From Mallotus nudiflorus (Eukaryota; Streptophyta; Magnoliopsida; Malpighiales; Euphorbiaceae): DNA of 64,000 nt. Where the stretch lies: NCBI GenBank assembly GCA_947683625.1, contig CANTUR010000009.1, forward strand, positions 7,577,501-7,641,500, in the 5' to 3' direction. Made by a program: the position numbers and the translations under genes. This document shows positions 46,727 through 58,159 of the stretch, piece after piece; the first letter of the stretch is position 1, and every line of letters begins with the position of its first letter. A model generated the notes under the pieces. It did no database searches, was not told the origin of the DNA, and was given only the letters and a program-made list of their open reading frames with translations.

Positions 46727-48748
46727 ATGGGGAGTGAATCACAAAACATCTATTCTCTTAGACCATTCTTTGATGGTAGTGACTATCCACATTGGAAATT
46801 AAAAATGGAATTATATCTTGATTGTGATTCCATCAAACTTTGGGATATTGTCCTAACAGGTTCGGAACCACCTACAACTATCATTGATGGTGTGGTAACT
46901 ACACTTGCAAGAAGTCAATGGAGTGTTGATCAAAAGGAAGAAAATCATAAAAATAAAAAGGCTATGATTACTCTAGTCTCCTCCATGACAAGAGAAGAAG
47001 GAGGCAAGCTTCAACATTGCATTTCAGCTAAAGAAATGTAGGAGACCTTGGAGAATCACTATGAAGGCAACATTCAAGTAAGAAGCAAGAAGGTTCAACT
47101 TCATATGTATGAATATGAACTCTTCAAAATGAAGCCTCAAGAATCAATCACGGAGATGACAAACCATCTCAATGCTCTCCTCATAACCCTCAAGAAACTT
47201 GGAAAACATTTCTCTAAGGAAGAAGTAAACAACAAGATTCTAAGAATCCTACCTAAGAAGGATTAGGAATCTCGTGTTACCTCAATTGAGGAAGCTCAAG
47301 ACCTCTCCACTCTATCAACCGATGTGCTCATTGGTAAGCTTTTGACACATGAGCTCACCATCAAGCAAAGAGGTGAAGAACAAGAAGAGCAAGAAGAAAA
47401 GAAAAAGAGCATTGCTCTAAAAGCTCTTAAAGAATATAGTGAAGAGGAAAGCATTAAAGATTCTAGTGATGAAGATGGTGACATTGCCATGCTCACTAGG
47501 AACTTTAAGAAGTTCTTAAGAAAGAAAAATTTCTCAAGAACAACGGACTTCAACAGGAAGTTCGAAGGAGATAGGAGGAAGAAAATAAAAGAGGTTACTT
47601 GCTATGAATGCAAGAAATTGGGACACATTAGAAATGAATGTCCCAAACTCAAATTCAAGAGTAAGGGAGCAAAAGATAAGAAGAAGGCATTCAAAGCTAC
47701 TTGGGATGATTCCTCTGAATCTGAAGAGGAAGAGAAACAAGAAGAAGTTGCCAATCTTTGCTTCATGGCCATTGAGAAAGAAAATGAGGTACCATCCACT
47801 TCTTACTCCTCTTTTGATGATTGTGATGAATATTGTGATGATGATAATGATGATGATGAGAGCTCTATTGTGAGAAAATTGCTTGCTAAATGCAAAAGTT
47901 TGTTATCTAAGAAGAAATAATATAAACATGAGTTAAGTAGCTTAAATAAGGATTTTGAATGTTTGAAATTTGATTTTGCTAAACTTGTTGCATCAAATGA
48001 AAAACTTGTAAGTGATGCTAAATCTTGTAATTCTTTGGAAGACCAACTTAAGAAAGAAAATGATGAAAATCATAAGCTTTCTAAGGAAGTCTTAGAATTA
48101 AAAAATTCCATTGCTAAATTTAAGAGAGGAAAAGAAACTTTAGATAGTCTTCTTAACTCTCAAAAATTTCATGGAGATACCCATGGAATTGGATATAAAA
48201 ATGCAATGTCTTCATCATCCTCATCACATATTACTTTTGTTAAAGCTTCACATGATTCTACTCCTTCAACCTCAAATGACATTCAAGCTAAAAAATCTCA
48301 TGTGTTAAATAGCAAGGCAAAATCTCATAAGATTAACCCTTCATTAACACAAAGAAGTAAGCCTCAAACTAGAGCACCTCAACCTAAGCATGCTTATATA
48401 TACACTAGACATAATTGTAATAGGCATGTTGCACAACACAATGCACATAAACATATTGCACAAACTTATCGAAAAGCTCATCACCGTTGTCAATGTATGT
48501 CTCACTCAATGTCACAAAATAATAACAAAATATACACACAACACCAAAGGCATGCTGTACACACTAGGAAAGCATTTCATTCTAGGAGAAATAAATTTAA
48601 AAATATTGTATGTTCATATTGCATGATTAAAGGACATACCAATAATATGTGTTTTTATAGAAAACTGCATATGAATTTACTTTATACGGATTATCTTAAA
48701 ACTAACAAACCTAGACCAAGAAAGGTTTGGGTCCAAAAGAACACTTAA
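46727..48748 (+). pseudogene. gag: Sirevirus-like gag
   Basis: ATG at 46727 chosen because the conserved gag start follows at once (MGSESQNIYSLRPFFDGSDY, then PHWKLKMELYL). The capsid-like block is ENHYEGNIQVRSKKVQLHMY...ESITEM. Zinc knuckle 1, CYECKKLGHIRNEC, is near 47600-47641; an acidic stretch rich in Asp (47815-47865) is followed by a coiled-coil-like Lys/Glu region, a His-rich stretch (48390-48590) and zinc knuckle 2, CSYCMIKGHTNNMC (48610-48651). Stops in one frame: TAG 47039, TAG 47264 (both at expected Trp), TAA 47918, TAA 48746. Confidence 0.9.
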
Positions 48749-49345
48749 ATGTAGATGTGCTTGAAATCCACAAGAAAAAAAAGCAAGTGGTATCTAGATA
48801 GTGGATGTTCAAGGCACATGACAGGAGACAAAGAGCAATTCAATAAACTTGATGCTAAGGATGGAGGACATGTTACTTTCGGAGATAATGCAAAAGGAAA
48901 AATTATTGGCATTGGAGAAATAGGTAATCCTCAATCCTTATCTATACATCATGTGTTATTTTTTGATGGTCTTAAACATAATTTGCTTAGTATAAGTCAA
49001 TTATGTGACATGGGAAATAAAGTAACTTTTTATCCTAAAAATTGCTTTGTTAGTAGTCTTGATGAAAATAAAATTATTTTTAATGGTGAAAGAGTAGACA
49101 ATGTTTATGTCATTGATTTGAATAAAATTGATAACAAAGACATAAAATGCTTAGTGTCTATCTCCCATGACACATGGACATGGCATAGAAGATTAGGACA
49201 TGCAATTTTTGAGCTTTTAAATGATCTTTGTAAAAATGAACTTGTACTTGGTTTACCTAAGCTTGAATTCACTAAAGAGAAACCTTGTGATGCTTGTCAA
49301 AAGGGAAAACAATCCAAGTCCTCATTTAAGCTAAAAAAATGTAGT
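48749..49345 (+). pseudogene. Sirevirus-like protease and integrase zinc-binding region
   Basis: Continues in the gag frame after TAA and TAG (48746, 48752). Protease: KSKWYLDSGCSRHMTGD with the catalytic D-S-G near 48790. Then the pre-integrase block: LLSISQLCDMGNKVTF, and the zinc ligands in TWHRRLGHAIFELL and CDACQKGKQ. A frameshift in an A-run near 49333-49339 moves the rest of pol to another frame. Confidence 0.9.
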
Positions 49346-50219
49346 GTCCACCTCTAAGCCACTTGAACTTATACATATGGATTTATTTGGACCAACTAGA
49401 GTTGCTAGTCTTGGTGGAATGCACTATGCTTATGTAATGGTTGATGACTACTCTAGATACACTTGGGTATGTTTTCTTGCTCATAAGAATGATGCATTTA
49501 AAGCTTTTGAAAATTTTTCAAAAATAGTTAAAAAAGAAAAAGGATTTTGTATTTCATCCATTAGAAGTGATCATGGAACCGAATTTGAAAATGAATTTTT
49601 TAAAAACTATTGTAATGAAAATGGTATTTCTCATACATTTTCATCTCCTAGAACCCCTCAACAAAATGGGGTAGTTGAAAGGAAAAATAGAACTCTTGTG
49701 GAAATGGCTAGAACAATGCTTCATGAGTATAATTTGCCTTTATACTTTTGGGCGAAAGCTGTTAACACATCTTGTTATATTTCAAATCGAGTTTTCAAAA
49801 GACCAATTTTAAATAAAATGTCTTATGAGCTATGGAACAATAGAAAACCCAAAATCTCATATCTAAGAGTATTTGGATGCAAGTGCTTTATATTGAACAC
49901 CAAGGATAATCTTGGAAGATTTGATTCCAAAGCCGATGAAGGAATTTTCCTGGGCTATTCCATCTCTGGCAAGGCATATAAGGTCTTTAATAAGAGAACT
50001 CTAGTAGTTGAAGAGTCAATGCATGTGGTATTTGATGAATCAAACTCACTTGATCCTAGAAAGGATGTTTATAATGTTGATGATCTTGTAGGTGATAATG
50101 AGATTATGGAAACACAAGAAGAAAATGCTAGTAAGCCTTTGGAACTTGAAGAGCCAAGCAAGAAGGAAAATGAGGAGACATCTCAACTTACCTTGAAGGA
50201 TGAACTTCCAAAGGATTGA
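49344..50219 (+). pseudogene. Sirevirus-like integrase core
   Basis: An open frame of 291 codons. The D-D-E residues are present in LIHMDLFGPTRVASLGG, ISSIRSDHGTEFENEFF and TPQQNGVVERKNRTLVEMAR. It continues with YISNRVFKRPIL, LRVFGCKCFIL, GIFLGYS and an acidic tail (EETQEEN-type) before TGA at 50217. The core looks undamaged; only the surrounding frame is broken. Confidence 0.92.
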
Positions 50220-51866
50220 CAATTCAAGAAAGCTCACCCTCAAGACCTCATTATAGGTGACACTACAAAAGGGGTAACTACTAGATCTCAATTAAAATCT
50301 ACTGTTAATTTAGCCTTCATTTCTTAAATTGAACCCAAAAATATTGATGATGCTTTGTGTGATGAATTTTGGGTCCTTGCTATGCAAGAAGAGTTAAATC
50401 AATTTGAGAGAAACAAGGTTTGGACCTTGGTTCCTAGACCTAAACATCATCCTATTATAGGCACCAAATGGGTGTTTAGAAATAAGATGAATGAACAAGG
50501 TGTCATAACTAGAAACAAAGCTAGACTAGTAGCTAAAGGTTATAATCAATAGGAAGGCATTGATTATGATGAAACCTTTGCCCCCGTTGCAAGGTTAGAA
50601 GCTATTAGGATGCTACTTGCATTTGCATCATACATGAATTTTAAACTTTATCAAATGGATGTTAAAAGTGCATTTTTAAATGGTTTTATTGAAGAGGAGG
50701 TATATGTTGAACAACCTCTGGGTTTTGAAAATTTTAACTCTCCAAATCATGTTTTTAAATTATCAAAAGCATTGTATGGATTGAAACAAGCTCTAAGAGC
50801 TTGGTATGAAAGATTGAGTAACTTTTTACTAGAGAAAGGTTTCTCTAAAGGAAAAGTTGACACAACTCTTTTTATAAAGAAATCCAAGCATGATTTATTA
50901 ATTGTTCAAATTTATGTTGATGATATTATTTTCGGTGCTACTGACCATTGCTTGTGTGAGGAATTTTCTAAGCTAATGCAAGGAGAATTTGAGATGAGTA
51001 TAATGGGAGAAATCAAGTTCTTTCTTGGACTTCAAATCAAGCAATGTGAAGATGGGATTTTCATTAATCGAACCAAATATACAAGGGACATTCTCAAGAA
51101 GTTTGGAATGGATGGAGCTAAATCAAGCAAAACTCCAATGAGCACAACAACTAAACTAAATAAGGATGAGAATGGTAAACTGGTTGATGAAAAGCGATTT
51201 AGAGGTATGATCGGATCCCTTATTTATTTAACTGCTAGTAGACCTGATATTATGTTTGCTACTTACTTGTGTGCTAGATTTCAATCAAGTCCTAGAGAGT
51301 CTCATTTGAATGCTATTAAAAGAATTTTCAAATATCTTTTTGGTACAATGCATTTAGGACTTTGGTACCCTAGGAGTTCTTCCTTTGACTTGATTAGTTA
51401 TTCTGATGCTGATTTTACTGGTAGCTTACTAGATAGAAAAAGCACTTCTAGAACTTGTCAAATTTTAGGAAATTGCTTAGTTTCTTGGTTTAGTAAGAAA
51501 CAAGTTTCAATTGCCTTGTCCACCGATGAAGCAGAATATGTGGCGGCTAGTTGTTGTTGCACCCAAGTTCTATGGTAAAAATAACAACTTATGGACTATG
51601 GCATTGATATTAACCACATTCCAATTAAATGTGACAATACAAGTGCTATAAACCTTAGTAAAAATCCCATTCAACATTCTAGAACTAAGCATATTGACAT
51701 TAGACATCATTTCTTACGTGATCATGTGCAAAATGGTGATATTTTTCTTGATTTTGTTGATACTAATCATCAATTAGCAAACATCTTTACCAAACCTCTT
51801 TGTGAGGAAAGATTGAATTTTATTAAGCATGAACTTGGTATGATTGATGGCTCAAGCTTGGCTTGA
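50220..51866 (+). pseudogene. pol: Sirevirus-like reverse transcriptase and RNase H
   Basis: Same frame as the integrase, with stops at 50217, 50325, 50550 (TAG at expected Gln), 51576 and 51582. RT motifs: WTLVPRPKHHPIIGTKWVF, NKARLVAKGYNQ, YQMDVKSAFLNG, ALYGLKQALRAWY and the catalytic YVDDIIFGAT. RNase H: SYSDADFTGSLLDRKSTS, ALSTDEAEYVAAS, KCDNTSAINLSKNPIQHSRT and HIDIRHHFLRD, ending at TGA 51864-51866. All catalytic positions I can check are kept. Confidence 0.92.
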
Positions 51867-53597
51867 TCACTTGTTAAATTGATGAATTGATTTTTGGATT
51901 CTTATGTGATTTTATTTAAAAATATATATATATATTATTTTCAGCGTCATGTATATATTTTGTTTTAAAGGTATTTGCTTTAGCAAATTTAGTTCATATA
52001 CATGATATATTGTATTTCCCATTTGCATGATCTTTGTATTAATTTTAATTGGATTTGTGTGGATTCATTCATTTTAAAAAAAAAAATTCCCTCATATTTT
52101 GCAAATTAATAATTAATTATTGAGCTAAATTCAATTAATTAATTATTTTAAATAGCAAAAATATTCCTCCTCCTCAACAAATTTTTTTTATTTTTATGCT
52201 AGGTTTATTTTTGGTATACTTTCTATATCTAAGTTTTGAGCTGTTAAATGTGTTTTATAACTATTTTTCGTTAGTTTATGTTTGGTTTATTTTTTGAATG
52301 TTTTTTGGATATAAAACATGAGCTGTTAGTTTTATATCTTGATTACAATTGGTATTTTAATATCATTGTATTTTTTTAATGCAATTTTATTTGCATTTTG
52401 ACGAAAGGTAATATAGGTTGGGTTTGACCTATAAAAGTTTTCAATTGGTATCAGGATAAAAAAAAAATTTTGAGTTTATTTAATTTTTGTGTTTTCTTAG
52501 AAATTATTTTTATCTTTGATAATGCATGGATATTTTTAAGATTTGGTCTATCTTTGCATTTTGACAAAGGAGGAACTTAGTTAATATCTTTTAAGGGAAA
52601 ATTTTTTTTTTTCAAAGATGTGTTTATGTAAGTGACATAACTATGTGATAGTGTGTCCTTAATATCAATATTTTTTTTAAATCCATTGAAATAGGGGGAG
52701 AAAATTATTTGAATTTATTTCACATAATTCTTTTTCTCATGCATAATAACAATGTAAGTATGGCTAGTTTTGACCTTATGATAAATAGTCTTTTTTTGCT
52801 TACTTTGTTTTTATATTACATGAATTTTTTTTTTTGCATGACTATTAATTTAGCTTATTCATGCAACATTCATGCATACATTTTTTTTAATGGCTTTTAT
52901 CTATTAAAATGACATGAATTTCATAAAAATTTTGAATATCTTTGCTTGCATTGTTTTGGTTCTTAATCTTTTATTCCCTTTAGTATTTATGGCTCCCTTA
53001 GGTCTATTTCTCCTTATATCTCTCTCTTTTCTTTTTGTTTTTGACAAAGGGGGAGAAGAAGCTGAAGAAGCTGAAGAAGCTAAAAAAGCTATGTGCTTAG
53101 GGGATAAATAATTGTGTTTAAGATATGCTAAGTACCACATGATTATGTATGATTGAATAGCTAAACTCTACATGATCATGTGATGTTTTGATATAGCATA
53201 CATATTATTTTGTGATGTATTACATATTTGAAATTATTTCCTTCATGTTGTTTAATAACTTGTTATCTTTATTTTTGACAAGAAGGATGATGAAATTTAT
53301 TTATATTTCTTATCATGTCCAAAAAGGAGGAGAAATAAAGAAATATATTTTTGTTAAAGGAATATATTTGTTAAACCCTTATACATGCTATGATAAATCA
53401 TTTATTTATATGCTCTAATACATGATAAATATTGAATTTATGCACATGTTAAGGGGGAGCAAAATTATTTCTTATTTTGCATCTGTTTAATTTGTAAGGG
53501 GGAGCTATTTTTATTTAATATGCTTATATATGTTATTTATTTTTTACACATACACACATATTATTTATCATCTTTTCAAATTGGTTGTCAAAGCCAA
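51867..53597 (+). other. Sirevirus-like 3' non-coding region with repeated polypurine motifs
   Basis: 1.7 kb with no supported envelope-like ORF. GGGGGAG-type purine motifs occur near 52695, 53047, 53325 (weaker), 53453 and 53497, before the true tract at 53598. A 9-base repeat GAAGAAGCT lies at 53055-53090. Short ORFs here are T-rich noise. Confidence 0.75.
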
Positions 53598-53609
53598 AAA
53601 GGGGGAGAT
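53598..53609 (+). promoter_or_regulatory. Polypurine tract of the Sirevirus-like element
   Basis: AAAAAGGGGGAGAT directly before the 3' LTR start TGTTGACC. Confidence 0.85.
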
Positions 53610-55107
53610 TGTTGACCATTTGCATGATCAAACTCCTAATTTTGGACTTTGACAAACAATTTTTATACTAATAATTTCAATTAAGTGTGTAGGGAATTAT
53701 ATACCAAACATATACCAAGCATATACACTTTTGGATGTATAGTGACTTTTTAGGCTGATTGAACCTCTGATATTGAAGAAGGTTTTTGACATATTTAGAG
53801 CTCTTAAATGAGAAAATGGGCTTCTTAACATTTGAAGCAGACATCTTGAGCTTTCTGAATTGGGCTTTTTTGTGAAAATCCAAGTTCATTTGGTTATGCA
53901 AATTTTGAGTTAAAATTCACGTATACGTCTGCCATCTCAGACTGCACATCTCTTAGTATTTTAGATATATCTTGAGTTACAGAAGTCCAATTAAGGTGAT
54001 TCAAAATGATATGAAAATATAAGTCAAATATATACAACTTTTATGAAGAAAAAATGGGCAAATTAAAATTTCTTCAGGATCAGATCACGGCTTCAACTTG
54101 TGTATAGCTGTCTGACAGTATTCTGCATTTCAGATTGCACAATCCTCAGTAATTTGGACATATCCCGAGCTAAAGAAGTAAAATTTAAGTGATTAGAAAT
54201 TTTATGGAAAGATAATTCAAATATCTACAGCTTTAATGAAGAAATTATGAGCAAATTCAAATTTCTTCATGAGCAAATCACGGCTTCAATTTGGGTATAG
54301 CTGTCTGACCGTAGTCTGCATTATAGATTGCATAATCCTTAGTATTTTGGACATATCTTAAGCTAAAGAAGTCCAATATATGTGATTCAAGTTGATATGG
54401 AAAGATAATTCAAATATCTACAACTTTTATGAAGAAAGTGTGGGCAAATTCAAATTGTCTGAGGAGCCAATTACGATTTCAATCCATGAATAGCTGTCTG
54501 ACAGCATCAGTCTCAATAATTCAGAATATAGATGTTGGACACATCATTTGAACCTCCAACAGCTATATTTTTTTAGTATAAATACCTCTAGAGCTGAATG
54601 GAAGTGAAGAAACTTGTTTTATCATTTTATTATCTCTTAAGCTTTCATTGAGCTCTCAAATTCTCTTAAATAATTCTTTGTTTGTATAACACTTGTGAGA
54701 GTTGGGTGTGTGTTAGAAATAGAATTTCTCTTCATCTTAAATCGTGGGTTAGATTAGAAGGGAAGTGAGATTTATTTCTAAAGGAATTGGTTTAAGTGTT
54801 GTCCATTGAAACACTTGGGTTTTGTTTTTTTGAGTGAGCCTTGAAAACTCATGTTGTGAGGTTATAAGAGTGAGCCATAAAACTCTTGTATAATCTCAAT
54901 CCTGTGAATAAGATTGTGGGTGATTGAAAATCCTAACTTGGGGATAAGTTAGGTGGAGACGTAGGATTGTTGTTCAATCCGAACTCCTTAAATCTTTGTG
55001 TTCTTCATTCTTCCTTCTCAACTTCTATTTAATTCTTGCAAAGAACTCTTTTAATTTCTCATTTTTATTTCATAGTCCTATTCACCCCCCCTCTAGGACT
55101 CTTTTCA
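53610..55107 (+). repeat. Sirevirus-like 3' LTR
   Basis: 1498 bp, TGTTGACC...CTTTTCA, near-identical to the 5' LTR with scattered substitutions. It has the same three U3 tandem units and TATAAATA (about 54577). Followed by ATTAC. Confidence 0.92.
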
Positions 55108-55112
55108 ATTAC

Positions 55113-56395
55113 AAAAGTCTAATTTTTAATAGTAAAATGATATTAAATTGTCAATTATTTTAAATCTTATAATCTGTACATTGGATTATGGTAAGGAATA
55201 AAGCTTTTAATTATTCATGCTCTATGACAACCATTTAGGTAGTTCCTAATTGAAGAGAGTTGCCTCTATTACTTAAGGTGATTTCATGTCACCTTAATGG
55301 TAATAAGCAATGCTTCAATGATCAGATGTCTCCTATTCATTGTTTTTTTGACATTTAATGTTATATTTAAATTATGTTTATATGAATTGCCTGATTTATT
55401 TAATTATGACAATTTCATGCTAAAATCCCACTTCTAAATTATTATGTGAGTGATTTAGTTTTAAAGTGTTATTAATTTAAGTTATGTGATTGTTAATGTT
55501 TTGAATTTTTATTTTTATTTTTATATTTTCTTGAATTTGAATTTTATATTCATTATGTGATTTGTGTATTTTGTCTTCATTTAATTTTTATATTTTGTTA
55601 TTCTAAATATGTGTTTTGTTTATTTCCTTTAATATTCAATAATTAATTGAACCCTCTACTTGCATTTTTTATCCTATTTTCATTTGTGTTTTATTTTATT
55701 TTATGAAATTAACCTATTGGTTTTCTCCCTTTTTAAGCTTTTTTGTCAATTGTGTGGAGCTAAGTGATCTATTTTTTAGTTTGGAATAATTCTTTTAGTT
55801 TGGCTTCATTATTTTATTTTTTATTTATTTTGAAATTTTATGTGATTAAAGGATGCATTTCTTTTTTTCTCCTCTATCATTCATGTGGTTTGCTTTATTT
55901 TTTTTATTTTGGTTGGATGTTTAAAGGGTGTAATTCTTGTCTCCTTTCATGCGCACTTTATTTTTACTTTATTTATGTTGTTAATTGAATTGTGCATGTA
56001 TGAGGTGTTTGAACCTAATTGCATGAAATTGGATTAATGTGCAAGCTTAGATTAAATTGTGAAACTAGACAATTATTTAGAGGTAATCATAATTTGCACA
56101 TAAGTAAAGAAATGATTTAATAATTAAATTAATAAAATACAAAACACAAACGAAGGCCAACTACAGGGTTGGGTAGACATTCAATGCCCATACCTAGTTT
56201 CCAAGCCCGTTCTCTGATAATGGCTACTTTGAACCCTCTGTGTGATCCAATTACTTTAAAAGTGTATCTCGGGTCTTATCCAAGTTGTGACTCTAATCTC
56301 CAATATAGGTTTAAAGCCCATATTGTATTTCCTAATGTGCCCTAAACTCATATAATGTCGTGGTCATCAAACATTTAGACGCATGATGAACCCCA
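55113..56395 (+). mobile_element. Tat-type LTR end (second copy)
   Basis: Copy of about 32394-33691. Relative to the first copy it lacks a segment near 55780 and has about 15 bases more near 55630. It ends ATGATGAACCCCA and abuts antisense Tat-C integrase. Confidence 0.6.
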
Positions 56396-57616
56396 CTGCT
56401 CATAGATAAAGTTATGTTTATTAGATGCTATTGGATGAAATTCATCCATGATGTTTGATTTCCAAGCTAAGAAAGACCATAGAGATGCCATGGTTTGCAA
56501 TTCTATATGAGGTATGTAACTAACATCCCATTGGACTTCACACTTATAACACCTTTTTGCTAAATTAGCACAATCCTCTATCATTATCATATGAAATAAT
56601 TATTATCTCATGCTTTTTTTTCCAAGATTGACTCATTCATGTGTGGCCAACAAGCACCTTCATGAATTTTGGTCATGACTTTCTTTGCTTCATTTTTACT
56701 TAAATATTTGAGTTCTATATATGGTGGCCTGATGCGATAAGAACTTTGCAACTAACTTTATAATGACTATTTTATCCTTTTTTCTTACCCCTTGTGGATA
56801 CTATAAGTTGTCCAAATACTACTAAATGTCATGATACTTTGGATTTTTATCTGAGGACCTCAGGCGCTACCAACTCTCCCAAAACCAATTGGTGGTAGGA
56901 AAGGTGCATACCCTAGCCTTATAGTGCATTCAACACACACAAGCACCCACGACATTCGATTGTGACTCGGCCCACTTGCCTCCACCACAGGACAATTGAT
57001 GGACACCCACCTAAAAATCTCCCCCTCAACAATTGCTCCCACTGGAATCGAACCCATGACCTTGGCTCTGATACCACTTTGAGGACCTCAGGCGCTACCA
57101 ACTCTCCCAAAACCAATTGGTGGTAGGAAAGGCACATACCCTAGCCTTATAGTGCATTCAACACACACAAGCGCCCACGACATTCGATTGTGACTCGGCC
57201 TACTTGCCTCCACCACGGGACAATTGATGGACACCCACCCAACATTATCCACTCTCAATTATAGCACTAACTCTTTCATATCACATTATTGATCCATTTT
57301 TCATAATGCCAAAGGCTTCTTAATTACTCTGACTGGTCCATCCTATATCGATGCTTTAAAGAAGCTAGAGCATCCACCATTTGATTATGATTCCTTAGTA
57401 AATGAATAAACTTACACCTTTGACACAACTAACTCAATTGTCTTAACTACTCTAGGTATGGCTTCAAATATTGTTCTCTCATATCCTATTCATCCATTGC
57501 TTGATTAGTTTCTAACATTGAATCGCCTAAACTTCCACTTTCATCACCTTGAGTATCATTAAGGCTTCTAATCGTATTGTATAGGCTTTATATTCTGCAT
57601 CATTATTCATGACTTT
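56396..57616 (-). pseudogene. Tat-C integrase/RNase H piece (second copy)
   Basis: Copy of 33692-34516, interrupted by the TRIM at 56852-57244. The minus strand reads MIEDCANLAKRCYKCEVQWD, SLWSFLAWKSNIMDEFHPIA. It ends at 57616 with the same junction to Copia-1 LTR sequence as at 34516, including the TTTTA bases. Confidence 0.82.
56852..57244 (-). mobile_element. TRIM retrotransposon, 393 bp, complete
   Basis: Two 165 bp direct repeats (56852-57016 and 57080-57244) flank a 63 bp interior. On the minus strand the interior begins near TGGTATCAGAGCCAAG (57061-57076, tRNA-Met primer site) and ends with a GAGGGGGAGA purine tract near 57018-57028, in the order LTR, primer site, purine tract, LTR. 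It has no coding capacity, so it must have used another element's enzymes. TTATC flanks both sides (56847-56851, 57245-57249); the first copy of the duplication has the uninterrupted site. ORFs overlapping it are accidental. Confidence 0.9.
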
Positions 57617-58159
57617 TATGTTAGTATAAGGTATGCCCTAGTGGTACTCTTGTAATTATTTAGACATTGTATATAATCCCTGTGGCAATAAAATATTCTT
57701 TTAAATAAATATGTTATTTTTTTGAGTATTTATCCTTTAGTATTATGTTGAATAAATTTATTATCAAAGAGTTGATAATATGAGTTACAAATTTATTCAG
57801 TACATTTACTATAAATTATTCATAGTCGATTAATTAATATTTGGATAATATTAATTAGACTATCACCTCTGTCTATTTTCCTTTATTAGTGTGAGAAACT
57901 AATAGTGGGAGGTAGTGAATCTCATGCTACTTGATATGAGTGATTAGAATAGACATGTGGATACTCATTGGATGGGTTAATCGAACAGTGACATTAGTAT
58001 TGTGATTGCAATCATATTAACATATAATTAACAATCACAATATAGATTATAATGGTGCATATAGTCCTTTGAATTGAGATGGCATAGTCATCCACATTTA
58101 GGTGGTTAGAGTTTGTTACCACTTACATACTTGTGTTAATCATCACATGGGTATATGGC
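57617..58159 (+). repeat. Partial copy of the Copia-1 5' LTR inside Copia-1
   Basis: Begins TGTTAGTATAAGG and stops at ATATGGC, equal to LTR positions 1-540. It shares CTAGTGGTAC and TATAATCC with the 5' LTR rather than the 3' LTR (CTAATGGCAT, TGTAATAC), so it derives from the 5' LTR, as expected from the duplication model. Confidence 0.9.

Larger units (their letters stand above)
45177..55107 (+). mobile_element. Sirevirus-like copia retrotransposon, 9931 bp
   Basis: Complete by structure: 1.5 kb LTRs, a primer-binding site, one gag-pol reading frame with ten in-frame stops and one frameshift, a long 3' non-coding region with several polypurine motifs, and perfect TSD ATTAC. Gag with two zinc knuckles, the protease motif YLDSGCSRHMTGD and multiple polypurine tracts are Sirevirus (SIRE/Maximus) traits. 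It is the best preserved element in the window. Confidence 0.9.
40106..58159. repeat. Large duplication, second copy, with two later insertions
   Basis: Repeats 27838-35056 in direct orientation inside the Copia-1 integrase. The left junction lies in a short purine stretch (AAAGAAGAG); the right junction is in the LTR at ATATGGC, joined to Copia-1 integrase sequence. The Sirevirus-like element (45177-55107) and the TRIM (56852-57244) are present only here. Confidence 0.92.

Noticed and set aside
47296..47799. Minus-strand ORFs rich in Ser, Phe and Leu
   Set aside because: Shadows of the Lys/Glu-rich Sirevirus-like gag on the other strand.
53047..53111. Ala/Glu-rich ORF (EEAEEAEEAKKA) as a small gene
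   Set aside because: Encoded by a 9-base GAAGAAGCT microsatellite next to a polypurine motif; no start context or homology.
45177..55107. Sirevirus-like element as still capable of moving on its own
   Set aside because: Ten in-frame stops and one frameshift break gag-pol even though LTRs and catalytic motifs are well kept.
57061..57076. tRNA-Met 3'-end-like sequence as a tRNA gene
   Set aside because: Only the terminal bases match, next to an LTR; it is the primer-binding site of the TRIM.
56860..57137. Two overlapping minus-strand ORFs
   Set aside because: They read through the TRIM LTRs and interior, which are non-coding by structure.
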